A stretch of 43,572 bases of DNA, from NCBI GenBank assembly GCA_017479285.1, contig JAFVCL010000005.1, forward strand, positions 1-43,572, given 5' to 3'. Below are positions 43,164 to 43,572 of the stretch, piece after piece. Both the position numbers and the translations under genes were made by a program. Numbering within the stretch: the stretch's first letter is position 1; every line of letters begins with the position of its first letter. Origin of the DNA: Lachnospiraceae bacterium (GTDB taxonomy: Bacteria; Bacillota; Clostridia; Lachnospirales; Lachnospiraceae). Under the pieces are notes generated by a model. The model ran no database searches, was not told where the DNA came from, and saw only the letters and a list, made by a program, of their open reading frames with translations.

Positions 43164-43572
43164 AGGCTCCAAATCTTTTATCTCTCCAGATGCTAAAATA
43201 AACATATATTCATTGTTATGGTGGTATAAGTTTTACGATAACTCAATTTCTCCAGGTGCTAAAATCCTGAAGGTGAGGCACTGGTTAAAGCGGGTGTTTT
43301 ACGATAACTTAATTTCTTTAGGTGCTAAAATCTTCGGGTGTTCCTGCGTCAATCTGTGCGGTTTTACGATAACTCAATTTCTTCAGGTGCTAAAATTGTG
43401 CCAGCGGTAGCCGTTCGCCTTCAATGCGTTTTACGATAACTCAATTTCTTCAGGTGCTAAAATTTAAACGGTAAATCATTATCAAACACCGTTGTTTTAC
43501 GATAACTCAATTTCTTCAGGTGCTAAAATTGTGCCAGCGGTAGCCGTTCGCCTTCAATGCGTTTTACGATAA
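43164..43572 (-). CRISPR. CRISPR array, leader-distal end (36-bp repeats, 29-31-bp spacers)
   Basis: Repeats begin GTTTTACGAT and end GGTGCTAAAAT on the plus strand. Copies: 43164-43199 (degenerate), 43230-43265, 43296-43331, 43361-43396, 43428-43463, 43494-43529, and 12 bases of a seventh at 43561. The three left-most differ from the other three, which are identical to each other; the first keeps only about 20 matching bases at its right end. This decay marks the left side as leader-distal, so transcription runs on the minus strand. Repeat and spacer lengths suit type II, but no cas gene or tracrRNA is visible. Spacers at 43397-43427 and 43530-43560 are identical. Confidence 0.97.

Noticed and set aside
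43164-43229. The degenerate first repeat as the anti-repeat of a tracrRNA
   Set aside because: It keeps the part of the repeat that an anti-repeat would match, but the next perfect repeat follows after only 30 bases and no nexus or terminator hairpins fit in between. It behaves as an ordinary decayed terminal repeat.

Overview
The window is a piece of a bacterial chromosome that looks like a member of the Lachnospiraceae (Bacillota, Clostridia). The reasons are the gene order hup-rqcP-divIC-tilS-hpt-ftsH, AGGAGG-type ribosome binding sites, family-typical genes (DUF3048 lipoprotein, PEGA lipoprotein, clostripain with a zinc ribbon, type 2 galT) and medium GC content. Almost every gene lies on the minus strand. 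The genus cannot be named from the sequence alone. The organism probably has chemotaxis (a full methyl-accepting protein), makes its own leucine, uses galactose and alpha-glucans, and probably does not sporulate: yabP, yabQ and spoIIE are missing from the locus that usually holds them.

Layout from left to right. 1-4.9 kb: a stand-alone GMP synthase ATP-pyrophosphatase subunit, a chemoreceptor and glucose-6-phosphate isomerase. 5-6.2 kb: an AT-rich ORC/CDC6-like ATPase preceded by nine direct TATATACT repeats in 10/19-bp phase over its promoter. 6.3-14.2 kb: a SUV3-like RNA helicase, exonuclease III, an MTA/SAH deaminase, a DUF3048 lipoprotein, tRNA-Leu(UAA) and a cytoplasmic GH13 amylase. 14.5-19.6 kb: the housekeeping cluster ftsH-hpt-tilS-divIC-rqcP-hup. 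19.7-26.7 kb: PEGA lipoprotein, CCA-adding enzyme, HAD phosphatase, MATE transporter and a membrane-anchored PrsA-like foldase. 26.8-31.8 kb: a 2-isopropylmalate synthase fused to an AraC DNA-binding domain, and a tightly coupled operon of a tiny membrane protein, a PurM/HypE C-domain protein, an Lrp regulator and an aminotransferase. 31.9-38.8 kb: a membrane-anchored unknown, galT and galK, an AraC regulator, a REC-GGDEF response regulator and an Ogg-type glycosylase. 38.8-43.1 kb: clostripain-like protease, an unknown, free methionine-R-sulfoxide reductase and an AT-rich phage-like gene. 43.16 kb to the end: the leader-distal end of a CRISPR array with 36-bp repeats, a duplicated spacer and no cas genes in view.

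Working together: Lrp and its coupled aminotransferase sit next to a leucine-pathway enzyme that carries its own DNA-binding domain, suggesting a locally wired amino-acid control region. The REC-GGDEF regulator, the AraC regulator and galK-galT run one after another in the same direction and may form a sugar-response unit. The best candidates for something undescribed are the LeuA-AraC fusion, the ATPase with its phased repeat array, and the foreign-looking gene at the end of the CRISPR array. All functional calls rest on reading motifs by eye; no database search was possible.
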